A stretch of 64,000 nt of DNA from Rhodococcus gordoniae. GTDB lineage: Bacteria > Actinomycetota > Actinomycetes > Mycobacteriales > Mycobacteriaceae. Positions 47,959 to 57,210 of this stretch are shown piece after piece; position 1 is the stretch's first letter, and the number at the start of each line of letters is the position of its first letter. The stretch lies in assembly GCF_001646655.1 (NCBI RefSeq), contig NZ_LPZN01000051.1, positions 21,510-85,509 of the forward strand, written 5' to 3'. A model generated the notes under the pieces. The model was not told the DNA's origin. It made no database searches and was given only the letters and a program-made list of their open reading frames with translations. The translations under genes and the position numbers were made by a program.

Positions 47959-48594
47959 TCAGCTGCCGCGCTTGATCCACTCCTCGAGATGCGGCGACTC
48001 GGTACCGATGGTGGTGCCGTCGCCGTGACCGGTGTGGACCGTGGTCTCCGCGGGCAGGACGAAGAGCTTGTCGCGGATCGACCCGATGATGGTCGGGAAG
48101 TCCGAGAACGAGCGGCCCGTCGCGCCCGGCCCGCCGGAGAACAGGGTGTCGCCGCTGAACAGCTCACCCGCCTCCGGCAGGTACAGGCAGGTCGAGCCCG
48201 GTGAGTGACCCGGTGTGGCGATCGCCTGGATGTCGGTGCCGGCAACCCGGATCCGCTCCCCGTCCTCGAGCGTGCCGTGTGCGACACCCGGATGGGTCAT
48301 CTCCCACAGCATGTCGTCGGCCGGGCTGAGCAGGATCGGCGCGTCGAGCTTCTCCGACAGTTCGGGCGCCACCGTGATGTGGTCGTTGTGGGCGTGCGTG
48401 CATACGATCGCCACGACCTTCCGCCCACCGACGGCGTCGATGATCGGCTGCGCGGTGTGCGCGGCATCGATGACGACCACCTCGGAGTCGTCGCCGACGA
48501 GCCAGATGTTGTTGTCGACCTCCCATTCGCCGCCGTCGAGCTCGAAGGTGCCCGAGGTGACGACGCGGTCGACGCGGATCGGAGAGGTGCTCAC
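47959..48594 (-). CDS. Metallo-beta-lactamase-fold hydrolase, Rv2260-like
   Basis: 211 residues. The metal-binding motif is [15 protein letters not shown] (HxHxDH, about 75-80), with [15 protein letters not shown] and [10 protein letters not shown] as further ligands and [13 protein letters not shown] near the end. Coupling by four bases to the mycothiol-dependent dehydrogenase gene, as in Rv2259-Rv2260, suggests a thioesterase step: hydrolysis of the formyl- or acyl-mycothiol made by the dehydrogenase, in analogy to S-formylglutathione hydrolase. This role is inferred from context. Confidence 0.87.
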   Translation of the reverse strand: MSTSPIRVDRVVTSGTFELDGGEWEVDNNIWLVGDDSEVVVIDAAHTAQPIIDAVGGRKVVAIVCTHAHNDHITVAPELSEKLDAPILLSPADDMLWEMTHPGVAHGTLEDGERIRVAGTDIQAIATPGHSPGSTCLYLPEAGELFSGDTLFSGGPGATGRSFSDFPTIIGSIRDKLFVLPAETTVHTGHGDGTTIGTESPHLEEWIKRGS

Positions 48595-49676
48595 AGGACC
48601 ACCACCGAACGCAGCACCTCACCGCGGTGCATCGTCTCGAAGGCCTTCTCGACGTCGTCGATGCCGATGCGCTCGGTGACGAACTTCTCGAGCGGCAGAC
48701 GCCCCTGCTGGTAGAGGTCGACGTAGGTCGGGAAGTCGCGCTCGGGCAGGCAGTCGCCGTACCACGAGCTCTTGAGCGAGCCGCCGTGCGAGAAGAAGTC
48801 GATCAGCGGCATCTCGAGGGTCATGTCCGGGGTGGGCACACCCACGAGGACGACGGTGCCGGCGAGATCGCGGGCATAGAAGGCCTGCTTGTAGGTCTCC
48901 GGACGGCCCACGGCCTCGATGACGACGTCGGCACCGAAACCGCCCGTCAGTTCCTTGATCGCCTCGACCGCGTCGACCGAGGTGGAGTTGACGGTGTGGG
49001 TGGCGCCGAGATCGGTGGCCCACTCGAGCTTCTTGTCGTCGCGGTCGACGGCGATGATCGTGCCTGCGCCCGCCAGACGCGCCCCCATGATCGCGGCGTC
49101 GCCGACACCGCCACAGCCGATGACCGCGACGGACTGGCCACGCGACACTCCGCCGGTGTTGACGGCGGCGCCGAGACCGGCCATGACACCGCAACCGAGC
49201 AGGCCCACGACGGCCGGATCGGCACTCGGGTCGACCTTGGTGCACTGGCCGGCGTGCACGAGGGTCTTGTCGGCGAACGCGCCGATGCCCAGCGCCGGGG
49301 TGAGCTCGGTGCCGTCCTCGAGCGTCATCTTCTGCGTGGCGTTGAAGGTGTCGAAGCAGTACTGCGGCTGACCGCGCTTGCACGCGCGACACTGTCCGCA
49401 CACCGCGCGCCAGTTCAGGACGACGAAGTCGCCCACGGCGACGGAGTCGACACCCTCACCGATGGACTCGACGACACCGGCGGCCTCGTGGCCGAGCAGG
49501 AACGGGAACTCGTCGTTGATGCCACCCTCGCGGTAGTGCAGATCCGTGTGGCACACCCCGCACGCGGCGATCGCGACGACGACCTCACCGGGTCCGGGAT
49601 CGGGGATCACGATGGGCACGACCTCCACAGGCGCTCCCTTCGAGCGAGCGACGACTCCGCGGACTGTTTGCGACAT
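48591..49676 (-). CDS. mscR: S-(hydroxymethyl)mycothiol dehydrogenase / S-nitrosomycothiol reductase
   Basis: 361 residues from ATG 49676, preceded by GGAGA. Zinc-dependent alcohol dehydrogenase: catalytic zinc ligands in [15 protein letters not shown] and [11 protein letters not shown], structural-zinc cysteines in [15 protein letters not shown], and the NAD-binding [21 protein letters not shown]. The long mycothiol-type family match (e.g. [20 protein letters not shown]) agrees with AdhE2/MscR of mycobacteria. It oxidises the formaldehyde-mycothiol adduct and reduces S-nitrosomycothiol. A 15-base tandem repeat lies upstream (49709-49739). Confidence 0.92.
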   Translation of the reverse strand: MSQTVRGVVARSKGAPVEVVPIVIPDPGPGEVVVAIAACGVCHTDLHYREGGINDEFPFLLGHEAAGVVESIGEGVDSVAVGDFVVLNWRAVCGQCRACKRGQPQYCFDTFNATQKMTLEDGTELTPALGIGAFADKTLVHAGQCTKVDPSADPAVVGLLGCGVMAGLGAAVNTGGVSRGQSVAVIGCGGVGDAAIMGARLAGAGTIIAVDRDDKKLEWATDLGATHTVNSTSVDAVEAIKELTGGFGADVVIEAVGRPETYKQAFYARDLAGTVVLVGVPTPDMTLEMPLIDFFSHGGSLKSSWYGDCLPERDFPTYVDLYQQGRLPLEKFVTERIGIDDVEKAFETMHRGEVLRSVVVL

Positions 49677-50006
49677 GGTGTCTCCGTTTCGTGATGCGAC
49701 CGGCTGTGTCCGGTGATTCCGACTTCCGGTGATTCCGACCCTAGCCACTCCCGCGACGCTCTGCTCCTGATCGTTCGACGGGTCCGACCCCGCCGAACGG
49801 CCAGGAGGCCATCCGACTTCCCCATTGCCCGATTGGCGTATTTCCCTCGGATTCCGCGTCCGGTGCTCACAGAAGTGTTCACCGCCGCCACCTCGGAAAA
49901 GCCGTCTCCATGTAACGCTCCGACCGGCCTTCACGAAATCCGTTACGACCCGTCGCACTTCGGCGGACCGGCAATTCCTCGGTGAGAAACGGATTGGTAG
50001 AGGCCC
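49677..50006. other. Divergent intergenic region between mscR and the cutinase-like gene
   Basis: 330 bases with no convincing gene. It contains the tandem repeat at 49709-49739 and must carry both promoters. A short inverted pair, GTAACG (49912-49917) and CGTTAC (49941-49946), lies before the cutinase-like gene. Short open frames here lack codon bias. Confidence 0.5.
49709..49739. repeat. Tandem direct repeat upstream of mscR
   Basis: TCCGGTGATTCCGAC occurs twice, at 49709-49723 and 49725-49739, with a 16-base period, 33-63 bases upstream of the mscR start. It could be a regulator binding site or overlap the promoter. Confidence 0.6.
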
Positions 50007-51782
50007 ATGGCACTTCGAAAGTCGCTGTCGCGTCGGAGAATTCTCGCCGGCGTCTTCGCTCCCACCGCACTCGGAGTCGTGGCAGCGGCCGCGATCGTGC
50101 TACCCCAGCAGGACACCCCCACCGTGGCCGACCCGTATCTCGCCGGCCTCGCGAAGACCACCGAATGTCACGACATGGTCAGCCTGGGCATCGGCGGTCG
50201 CGGCGACATCCCTCGCGACGAGTCGAAGATGCTCGTCGACGAGAACGGCAAAAGGCTTCCTGCCGGCCAGCAGGGCGCCTACAACAGTATGTGGGTGGAT
50301 CCGGTGATCAACGCCCCGATGGGAGAGCACGCGAACGGCGAGGGCTACGCGGCCATCTACATCGAGTACCCGGCCGACCTCGCCAGCTACGAGAACGCGG
50401 TGGACAAGGGCGCCGAGAACACCATCGAGGTCATGAAGGCCATCCGGCGGTCCTGCCCCGACACCCAGTTCGCCATCGTCGGCTTCAGTGAGGGCGCCGA
50501 CGTCGCGCGCCGCGCCGCGATGCAGATCGGTGCGCAGGAGAAGGGCGAGGACGGTTCCTGGGACATCATCGATCCCGACGCCGTCAGCGGCGTCGTCATC
50601 CTCTCCGACGCCGGCCGCAAGGAAGGCGAAGGATTCTTCCCGGGTTCGCAGAACGGCACGAACCCCGACGGCTTCGACCGTCCGTACCAGCCGGGTGCAG
50701 ATCCCGTCCCCGGCCGCGGAGTGCTTCCCGGTACCAGCGGCGACTTCGGCAAGCTCGCCGGCAAGGTTGCGTCGTTCTGCTCCGAGGGCGACTTCACCTG
50801 TTCGGCACCCGAGAACATCGCGCTGATCGAACTGCTCGCGAACGTGGGCCGTCAGGTCAACGGTGATGCGCTCGAGCGCGAGGGTCTCACCCCCGCGACG
50901 GGCGCCGACCTGGCCCAGGTCATGGGCAGGGTCGCGCTGCTCGCCCTCGCCGACATCTCGGCGAACCCGGACTGGATGCGTTCGGACGAGACCTTCCTCG
51001 AGGTGCTGATCAAGGTCTCCGACCCCAGCTACGACCCCGCCACCGCACGCCCCACCACGCCTGTGGCCTCCGACGCCACCGGCGAGAGCGGTGCCGAGGC
51101 CCCGATCCCCGCGGAGCGTCTGTCGAACCTCGCGTACCTGCCGGAGAAGATCGTCAAGGAGGTCGTCGGGTTCATCAGGAGCAACCAGAACACCCTCGCG
51201 GTGGTGCTCGCCGACCCCTACGACCAGACCTTCGGCTACAACGAGGAGACCCGGGACCACTACGGTCACCACTTCGACTACTGGGACGACGACATCGACG
51301 GTAAGGGCACGTCCACCGTCGAGTACGCCGCCGCATGGCTCGAGCACCTGGCCAAGGAGGCCAAGGACGGCAAGAAGGTCGACCCGAAGAAGGTCGACCA
51401 GGCCGCAGTCCTCCTGATCGCCGAGGAGACGGCGAAGGCCGAGACGGCCGAGGCGTCCACGACACCGGAAATCTCGCCGTCCGCGACCGAGACCGACGGT
51501 GCGGCGGTCGTCGACAGCAGCGTGCCCGCCTCCGTCGACGGCGTACCGGCACCCGCAGGCGATCCCGCCGCGCCGGTGGCCCCGCTCGCACCCGAAGCCG
51601 GTGCGCCGGCAGCCACGCCCACCCCGGTGACCACCACGGCCCCGGCCCCGGCACCGGCACCGTCGGAGAGCACGACCCCGGCGACGGGTGAGACCACCAC
51701 GGGAGCCGGGGAGACCACCTCCTCCGGAACGCCGACGACGACCGTCGCTCCGACGACGACGTCGATCCGGCCGGCTGCCTGA
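50007..51782 (+). CDS. Secreted cutinase-family protein with Pro/Thr/Ala-rich tail
   Basis: 591 residues. The N-terminus [19 protein letters not shown] is a signal sequence with an arginine cluster (Sec, possibly Tat), cleaved around residue 34-40. The cutinase/serine-esterase motif is [15 protein letters not shown] (G-x-S-x-G, Ser161), with an Asp in CSEGDFTCS and a His around GHHFDYW as possible triad members. The last 150 residues are low complexity, rich in Ala, Thr, Pro and Ser, perhaps a wall-spanning or glycosylated tail. Rhodococcal and mycobacterial relatives hydrolyse lipids or polyesters. GAG-rich ribosome site before ATG 50007. Confidence 0.85.
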   Translation: MALRKSLSRRRILAGVFAPTALGVVAAAAIVLPQQDTPTVADPYLAGLAKTTECHDMVSLGIGGRGDIPRDESKMLVDENGKRLPAGQQGAYNSMWVDPVINAPMGEHANGEGYAAIYIEYPADLASYENAVDKGAENTIEVMKAIRRSCPDTQFAIVGFSEGADVARRAAMQIGAQEKGEDGSWDIIDPDAVSGVVILSDAGRKEGEGFFPGSQNGTNPDGFDRPYQPGADPVPGRGVLPGTSGDFGKLAGKVASFCSEGDFTCSAPENIALIELLANVGRQVNGDALEREGLTPATGADLAQVMGRVALLALADISANPDWMRSDETFLEVLIKVSDPSYDPATARPTTPVASDATGESGAEAPIPAERLSNLAYLPEKIVKEVVGFIRSNQNTLAVVLADPYDQTFGYNEETRDHYGHHFDYWDDDIDGKGTSTVEYAAAWLEHLAKEAKDGKKVDPKKVDQAAVLLIAEETAKAETAEASTTPEISPSATETDGAAVVDSSVPASVDGVPAPAGDPAAPVAPLAPEAGAPAATPTPVTTTAPAPAPAPSESTTPATGETTTGAGETTSSGTPTTTVAPTTTSIRPAA

Positions 51783-51820
51783 CCCACCTCGGGTAGTCGA
51801 CGACGACCGAGCACTCGGCG

Positions 51821-53098
51821 TCAGCCCGCGGCGCGGACCCCGGCCTCTGCACCGAGAGCCGCGGCCTCACCGCGAGTGCTGACGCCGAGCTTTCGTAGTA
51901 CCCCCGCCACGTGGAATTTCACCGTCGACTCGCTCACGCCGAGACGTTCGGCGATGACGCGGTTGCGGCGTCCCGCCACCAGATGCTCGAGCACCTCGAT
52001 CTCGCGCGGCGCGAGGGCGGCGAGCGCATCGAGCGTCTGCCCGTCCGTCGCAGCGACCGGCAGGTCGAGCGGGAAGCTCACCGCGAGCCGCGTCCCCCAG
52101 CCGGGAGTCGATTCGGATTCGATACTTCCGCCCAGGGTTTCGACGCGATCACGGAGCTGACGTTCGAGTTCGGCGACCTCGATCTCGCCGGTGCCGTCGT
52201 CGCGCACGTCCACCAGCAGAGTCGAGTTGTCGCAACTCCACGCGACCCGGACCCGTGTCACGTCGGTCTGCCCCGACATCGCCAGCACCGCACCCCGGGC
52301 GATCGCGCGGGCCGCATGCGCCACCTCGCCCGGCAGTCCCCGTCCACCCACCTGCGGGGCGACCATCTGCAGGTCGAGCCGACGGTGGCGCACCAGCTCG
52401 CGCAGTTCGCCGTGCAGTCGGGCGAACGCGGTGGTCAGCGCCTCCTCCGCGAGTTCGCGGTGCAGGTCCACCGCCGACCGCAGACCGATCAGCGCCTCGG
52501 TCGCCGTCTCCCGCGCCGTGGTCCGGGCGCGGGTGTCGTCGAGATCCTTCGACCGCAGGGTCGCGAGGATCGTCTCGAGGGTCACGGCGTGCGACTCGGT
52601 GAGTTCGGCGACGGTGCGGGCCCGCTCGGCCGAAGCGGCCCTCGATTCCGCAAGATATGCCGGGCTCGCGGTGTGCACCTGGAGCCGGATCCCGGTGGCG
52701 ACCACGCCGAACGCCGCTCGCACGAGTTCGAGCGCCGAGGCGGTCGCCCGCGCGCCACGCGGCACGAACAGCAACAGCGTGTCCGTACTGTCGAGGATCG
52801 CGCACACCTCGCGATCGCGCCCCGCGACGCGGAAGCTGCCGCGACGGATCTCCCCCACGGTGAGTTCGCTCCGCACCCGGTCGAGTTCGGCGATGGTCAC
52901 CCGGTCGACGATCGACGGGTCACCGGCCACCTTCCGTGGTCTGCCCGTGCATTCCCTCGTGAAGATCACCATGGCGCTGTGCGGAGCGAGGTCGGCGACG
53001 TAGGTGGAGAAGCGCTGTGCGATCTCCGCGAGCGGACCGGTGAGGACGTCGCGCAACTCGGCGATCAGGACCTCGGGACGACGGGCGGTGGGACTCAC
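51821..53098 (-). CDS. LuxR-family regulator with GHKL-like ATPase domain
   Basis: 425 residues. The C-terminal HTH is LAPREIEVLEHLVAGRRNRV followed by AERLGVSESTVKFHVAGVLR (about 350-410), a GerE/LuxR DNA-binding domain. The middle (about 280-345) looks like a HATPase_c domain: VDVRDDGTGEIEVAELERQL and TPGWGTRLAVSFPL. The N-terminal ~150 residues may be a sensor, and a helical segment (about 155-235) takes the place of a histidine-kinase dimerisation domain without an obvious phospho-accepting histidine. So it combines kinase-like and regulator parts in one chain. Convergent with the cutinase gene; divergent from the acyl-activating enzyme gene. Confidence 0.82.
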   Translation of the reverse strand: MSPTARRPEVLIAELRDVLTGPLAEIAQRFSTYVADLAPHSAMVIFTRECTGRPRKVAGDPSIVDRVTIAELDRVRSELTVGEIRRGSFRVAGRDREVCAILDSTDTLLLFVPRGARATASALELVRAAFGVVATGIRLQVHTASPAYLAESRAASAERARTVAELTESHAVTLETILATLRSKDLDDTRARTTARETATEALIGLRSAVDLHRELAEEALTTAFARLHGELRELVRHRRLDLQMVAPQVGGRGLPGEVAHAARAIARGAVLAMSGQTDVTRVRVAWSCDNSTLLVDVRDDGTGEIEVAELERQLRDRVETLGGSIESESTPGWGTRLAVSFPLDLPVAATDGQTLDALAALAPREIEVLEHLVAGRRNRVIAERLGVSESTVKFHVAGVLRKLGVSTRGEAAALGAEAGVRAAG

Positions 53099-53237
53099 GT
53101 GCCCACGATATCGGCGCCCGTGTACTGCGCACTTGCGCCCCTCGGGGTTCGAGCGGCGGTAAGATGTGCGACACCCGGCAACGCGCCCGTCGGCACCGGG
53201 CGGCGTCGATCCTCGTCCGCGGGAGGTGCTGCGAACA

Positions 53238-54815
53238 GTGGCGGACCGCCGAGCGGCAACGGGAAGCGCGACCGCGGTCGGCGGCCGCGACGGGTTCCCG
53301 GCGACCGTGCCGGGTCTGCTGCTCGACCGGGTGTCCCGCTCCCCCGATTCCGTCGCCTACCTGCGTCCCGACGGGGAACGGTGGCGCCCGTCCACATGGT
53401 CGGAGGTACGACGGGAGGTCGTCGAGCTCGCGGCGGGCTTGATCGCTCGCGGTGTCGAACCCGGGATGCGCGTCGCGATCTGCGCGACCACCTGTTACCG
53501 GTCCGTCGTCGCCGACCTCGCCGTGGCGTGCGCGGCCGGTGTCTCCGTGCCGATCTATCCGGCGACACGCGACGACGAGGCGCGGGACCAGATCCGCCGC
53601 GCACATGCCGTGCTGGCGATCGCCGATCGACCGGTGCTCGAGACCTCCCTGCAGCGACTCGACCGTCTCGACGAGCTCGCCGCCGAAGGGCGCAGTCTGT
53701 TGCACACCACGCCCGACGCCGTCGGGCGACGGATCGCGGCGCTGTCACCGGACGATCCGGCCGCGCTGATCTACACCGCGTGCGAGGACGGCCGCACCAA
53801 AGGCGCGTGCCTGACCCATCGGAGCACGACCTACGGTGCCCGAGCCGTCGCGCAGACCGGGATGATCTCGTCCTCCGACCGCCAACTGCTGTGGCTTCCG
53901 CTCGCGCACGTGTTCGGCCGGTCGCTCCTGCTCATGGCGATGCACGCGGGCGTGAGCACCGCCGTCGACGGCCGCGCCGACCGGGTCACCGCGAATCTGC
54001 GAACGGTCCGTCCGACCTTCCTCGGCTCGGTCCCGCACGTCCTCGAGAAGATCGCCCGGCTCGAGCGGGACGAGCTCGGAGGCCGGTTGCGCTTCGTCAT
54101 CTCCGGTTCCGCGCGGCTGTCCGATGCGATCGCCGAGCGGCTCGAACGGCTCGGTGTGCCGGTGCTCGAGGGGTACGGGATCACGGAGACGTCCGGGCCC
54201 TCGTGTGTGAACCTGCTGGGCTCGCACCGTCCCGGCACCGTCGGCCGGCCACTGCGTGGCACCGAGGTTCGGGTCGCAGACACCGGCGAACTCCTCATCC
54301 GTAGTCCCGGGGTGATGACCGGGTACCACGACGATCCGACGGAGACCGCTGCCGCACTCGACGCCGACGGCTGGTTCCACACGGGCGACCTCGCCGAGAT
54401 CGACGCCGACGGCTTCGTCACCGTCACCGGCCACCGCAAGGACACGTTCAAGACCAGCACCGGCAAGTACGTCGGGCCGACCGCGCTCGCCGTCCGCTGG
54501 CGGCGGGTCTGCCCCGGCAGCGAACTCGTCGTGGCCGGGGAGATGCGCCCCTACTGTGTCGGCCTCGTGTTCACCACGGCACCGGAGTCGGTCGTCGCGG
54601 CCGCGCTGGAGCAGCTCAACGCCCGATCGGACCCGTGGGAACGCATCCGCCGGTTCACTACGGTGAGCACACCTCCGGACGCGGACGATCTCGACCCGGC
54701 CGGGCGCCCGATCCGCGATCGCGTGCTCGCCCGGTACGCCCGTCTCGTCGACGAGCTGTACGCGAACGGTCGCCGTGCGGGTCAGGACGGGTCGAGGCAA
54801 CCGAAGGCCGTCTGA
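53238..54815 (+). CDS. AMP-binding acyl-CoA synthetase-like enzyme with altered P-loop
   Basis: 525 residues from GTG 53238, with GGGAGG eleven bases upstream. Landmarks of the adenylate-forming family: STWSEVRREVVELAAGLIA, PVLEGYGITETSGPS, GELLIRSPGVMTGYHDD, DGWFHTGDLAEIDADGF and TSTGKYVGPTALA with the catalytic lysine region. Long-chain FACS-type order is clear. However, the ATP P-loop, normally YTSGTTGxPKG, reads YTACEDGRTKG (about 201-211), losing most Ser/Thr/Gly residues. It may be catalytically weak or act in a non-catalytic role. Divergent from the LuxR-ATPase gene. Confidence 0.83.
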   Translation: MADRRAATGSATAVGGRDGFPATVPGLLLDRVSRSPDSVAYLRPDGERWRPSTWSEVRREVVELAAGLIARGVEPGMRVAICATTCYRSVVADLAVACAAGVSVPIYPATRDDEARDQIRRAHAVLAIADRPVLETSLQRLDRLDELAAEGRSLLHTTPDAVGRRIAALSPDDPAALIYTACEDGRTKGACLTHRSTTYGARAVAQTGMISSSDRQLLWLPLAHVFGRSLLLMAMHAGVSTAVDGRADRVTANLRTVRPTFLGSVPHVLEKIARLERDELGGRLRFVISGSARLSDAIAERLERLGVPVLEGYGITETSGPSCVNLLGSHRPGTVGRPLRGTEVRVADTGELLIRSPGVMTGYHDDPTETAAALDADGWFHTGDLAEIDADGFVTVTGHRKDTFKTSTGKYVGPTALAVRWRRVCPGSELVVAGEMRPYCVGLVFTTAPESVVAAALEQLNARSDPWERIRRFTTVSTPPDADDLDPAGRPIRDRVLARYARLVDELYANGRRAGQDGSRQPKAV

Positions 54816-54817
54816 AG

Positions 54818-54831
54818 TAAGGTTCGCCTAA
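54818..54831. promoter_or_regulatory. Candidate IdeR/DtxR iron box
   Basis: TAAGGTTCGCCTAA at 54818-54831; read on the minus strand it matches 12 of the 14 right-hand bases of the 19-bp IdeR/DtxR consensus. It lies 73 bases upstream of the siderophore-interacting protein gene, so iron repression of that gene is plausible. It starts three bases after the preceding stop codon. Confidence 0.55.
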
Positions 54832-54903
54832 GAGCTGGTCGCCGCATGCCGGAAGGCCCGGTCGTCCCGCCGTCCACGATCCCCGGTCCAGGAGAACGCA
54901 CAC

Positions 54904-56748
54904 ATGGCTCGTAGCCTTCGCCCCATCGAGGTCTTCCCGATCACCACGCGGTACCTGACGGTGCTCCGCGTGACGGACGTGAGCCCCGGGATGCGGCGGG
55001 TGACCCTCGGAGGCGAACAGTTGCAGGCCCACGTCGCACCGAACGGATATCCGGTCGAGGCGTTCCGGTCGGACGGTGTGGACGACGAGTTCAAGTTGAT
55101 GTTCAAGCATCCCGACCTCGACGAGGCCCTCGGCCCTACCCAGGCCGACGGCGTGGTGAACTGGCCGCGCGATCCGAAGCTGCTCATGCGCACCTACACC
55201 GTCCGGCGCTGGGATCCGGTCGCCGGCGAGATCGACGTGGACTTCGTGCGCCACGGCGTGGGTCCCGCGTCGAGCTGGTCGTACCGCGCGGAGCCCGGTG
55301 AGACGATCCAGATCGCCGGACCGAAGTCGTCGGCAGGACACCCGCAGGGCGTGGACTGGACGCTCGTGGCGGGCGACGAGACGGCGCTGCCGGCCATCGG
55401 GCGCTGGCTCGAGAACTGGCCGGCCGGAGCACGTGGTCAGGTCTTCGTCGAGATCGCCGACGACACCCACCGTCAGGATCTGCCCGTCCCCGACGGGGTG
55501 GAGCTGACCTGGCTCGGCCGCGACGGCGCCGAACCGGGCACGACGACGCTGTTGTTCGATGCCGTCACGAACGCCGAGTGGTGGGACGGGAAGGTCTTCG
55601 CGTGGGTGGCCGGTGAGGCTCTCACGCTCACCCCGATCCGGCGGTGGCTGCGCAACGAGAAGGGCCTTCCCAAGGAACAGGTGGAGGTCACCGGATACTG
55701 GCGGCGCCAGGAGGTCGCGGTATCGGAGGCCGACGCCTCCCTGCCCGATTTCGAGGCGACCGAGGACGAGCGCGACCGCTTCGACGAATTGGCCGAGATC
55801 GCACCGGGTTTCGCACTGCGGGTCGCGGCGACCCTCGGCCTGGCGGCAGCCTTCGACGCCTCGCCGCGCACCGTCGACGAACTCGCCGTCAAGACGGGGG
55901 CGGACCGCACCGGCCTGGGCAGGCTGCTGCGCTATCTCGTCGCCCTCGGGGTGGCCGAGGACCTCGGCGAGGGCCGGTTCCGGCTCACCGGCGTCGGCCG
56001 CGAACTCGAGGACGACCACCACATCGAGGAACTCCGCCTCGACGGCGTGCACGCGCAGCGGGAACTGGCGGGCATGCTCGCGCTGCTCGCCGCCGTCCGT
56101 ACGGGCCACGGGGACGACGCTGAGCGGTTCGGGAAGAGCTTCGCGCAGCGCGTCGCGGACGACATCGCTCTGTCGGCGGACCGGTACGAGCAGGAAGCGG
56201 AGATGGCGGCGTACTTCGCCGGCGCCCTCGTCGCGAAGGTGCCCACCGACGTCTCGACCATGGTGATCGCCGGTGAGGCGGCGGGTTCCTACGCCCACGC
56301 CTTCGTCACGGCGAACCCGTCGGCACGAGCGACCGTGGTGGCCGCGCCGTCGGAGATCGAGGTGCTGCGCCGCGTCCACGGCGAGCACGAGCGGGTCGCG
56401 TACGCGCCGGGCAGCATGCTCGAGGCCCGACCCGAACCGGTCGACGCGGTGCTGCTGACCGGGCGGCTGAACGAACTGCCCGACGCCGATGCCGGGCACG
56501 TGCTGCAGCAGGCGGCGGCCGGACTGAACCCGGGCGGCCGGATCCTCGTCTTCGGCAACGTGCTCGACGAGAACGCCGGTGAACACGACTACGAGGACGA
56601 CCTCGTCGACTTCGCGCTCAGCGGTGGTGGGGGTCGTACGCACGAGGACCACGTGGCGCTGTTCGAGGCGGCCGGCCTCGCGGAACCCGAGCGCACGACG
56701 GTGGGATGGGGAATGACGTTGTACACGTCCGCCGGCTCGACGCACTGA
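54904..56748 (+). CDS. Siderophore-interacting protein fused to a methyltransferase-like domain
   Basis: 614 residues. Residues about 1-270 are a SIP/ViuB-type ferredoxin-reductase-like domain: MRTYTVRRWDPVAGEIDVDF (FAD binding), VAGDETALPAIGRWLEN and the end VEVTGYWRRQ. It should reduce ferric siderophores in the cytoplasm. Residues about 285-614 resemble O-methyltransferases: a winged-helix part (FALRVAATLGLAAAFDASPR to GRFRLTGVGRELE) and a SAM-fold part, where the usual DVGGG-x-G loop reads MVIAGEAAGSYA and is degenerate. The fusion is not one I recognise. ATG 54904 is 88 bases after the previous gene, behind a candidate iron box. Confidence 0.85.
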   Translation: MARSLRPIEVFPITTRYLTVLRVTDVSPGMRRVTLGGEQLQAHVAPNGYPVEAFRSDGVDDEFKLMFKHPDLDEALGPTQADGVVNWPRDPKLLMRTYTVRRWDPVAGEIDVDFVRHGVGPASSWSYRAEPGETIQIAGPKSSAGHPQGVDWTLVAGDETALPAIGRWLENWPAGARGQVFVEIADDTHRQDLPVPDGVELTWLGRDGAEPGTTTLLFDAVTNAEWWDGKVFAWVAGEALTLTPIRRWLRNEKGLPKEQVEVTGYWRRQEVAVSEADASLPDFEATEDERDRFDELAEIAPGFALRVAATLGLAAAFDASPRTVDELAVKTGADRTGLGRLLRYLVALGVAEDLGEGRFRLTGVGRELEDDHHIEELRLDGVHAQRELAGMLALLAAVRTGHGDDAERFGKSFAQRVADDIALSADRYEQEAEMAAYFAGALVAKVPTDVSTMVIAGEAAGSYAHAFVTANPSARATVVAAPSEIEVLRRVHGEHERVAYAPGSMLEARPEPVDAVLLTGRLNELPDADAGHVLQQAAAGLNPGGRILVFGNVLDENAGEHDYEDDLVDFALSGGGGRTHEDHVALFEAAGLAEPERTTVGWGMTLYTSAGSTH

Positions 56749-56847
56749 GATCGTGCTTCGCGGTGGCCTCGCGATCGACGGGGCCGCCGCAGAGCTGCAA
56801 GAAGAGCCGCTGCGAGGAGAGCCGCGGGGAGGATAATGTCCGAGGGG

Positions 56848-56920
56848 TGGAGCTAAGGGGACTCGAACCCCTGACCCCCACACTGCCAGTGTGGTGCGCT
56901 ACCAGCTGCGCCATAGCCCC
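56848..56920 (-). tRNA. tRNA-Ala (anticodon GGC), copy 2
   Basis: 73 nt on the minus strand. Acceptor GGGGCTA pairs with TAGCTCC, D arm GCGCAGCTGGTAGCGC, anticodon stem-loop CCACA-CTGGCAG-TGTGG with anticodon GGC, T arm with GGTTCGAGT. No encoded CCA; discriminator A. Identical in sequence to the copy at 56994-57066. Confidence 0.97.
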
Positions 56921-56953
56921 TTGCACGGCCCTGACGGGGACCGCCACCGAAGA

Positions 56954-56985
56954 CTACAGGCGAGAGCGTGAACTCTCGCCTGTAG
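56954..56985 (-). terminator. Hairpin between the two tRNA-Ala genes
   Basis: A perfect 13-bp stem (56954-56966 with 56973-56985) and a six-base loop lie just downstream of the first-transcribed tRNA (56994-57066). It suggests separate termination or processing of each tRNA. Confidence 0.75.
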
Positions 56986-56993
56986 CGATCTTG

Positions 56994-57066
56994 TGGAGCT
57001 AAGGGGACTCGAACCCCTGACCCCCACACTGCCAGTGTGGTGCGCTACCAGCTGCGCCATAGCCCC
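56994..57066 (-). tRNA. tRNA-Ala (anticodon GGC), copy 1
   Basis: 73 nt on the minus strand with the same cloverleaf and sequence as the downstream copy, anticodon GGC in the CTGGCAG loop. The two copies lie 73 bases apart with a terminator hairpin between them, indicating recent tandem duplication. Confidence 0.97.
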
Positions 57067-57210
57067 GTATTCGGTTGTACCGTTGCGCTCCGGTGACTCC
57101 TTCGCGCTGACAGAAAACTACACCATCGCGCTCGACGCCAACAAATCGCCTGGTAGACGGCGCGATGGTGACGGGAGCACGTGCCCGACGCGCTCCCGTC
57201 ACCGTGCGAT

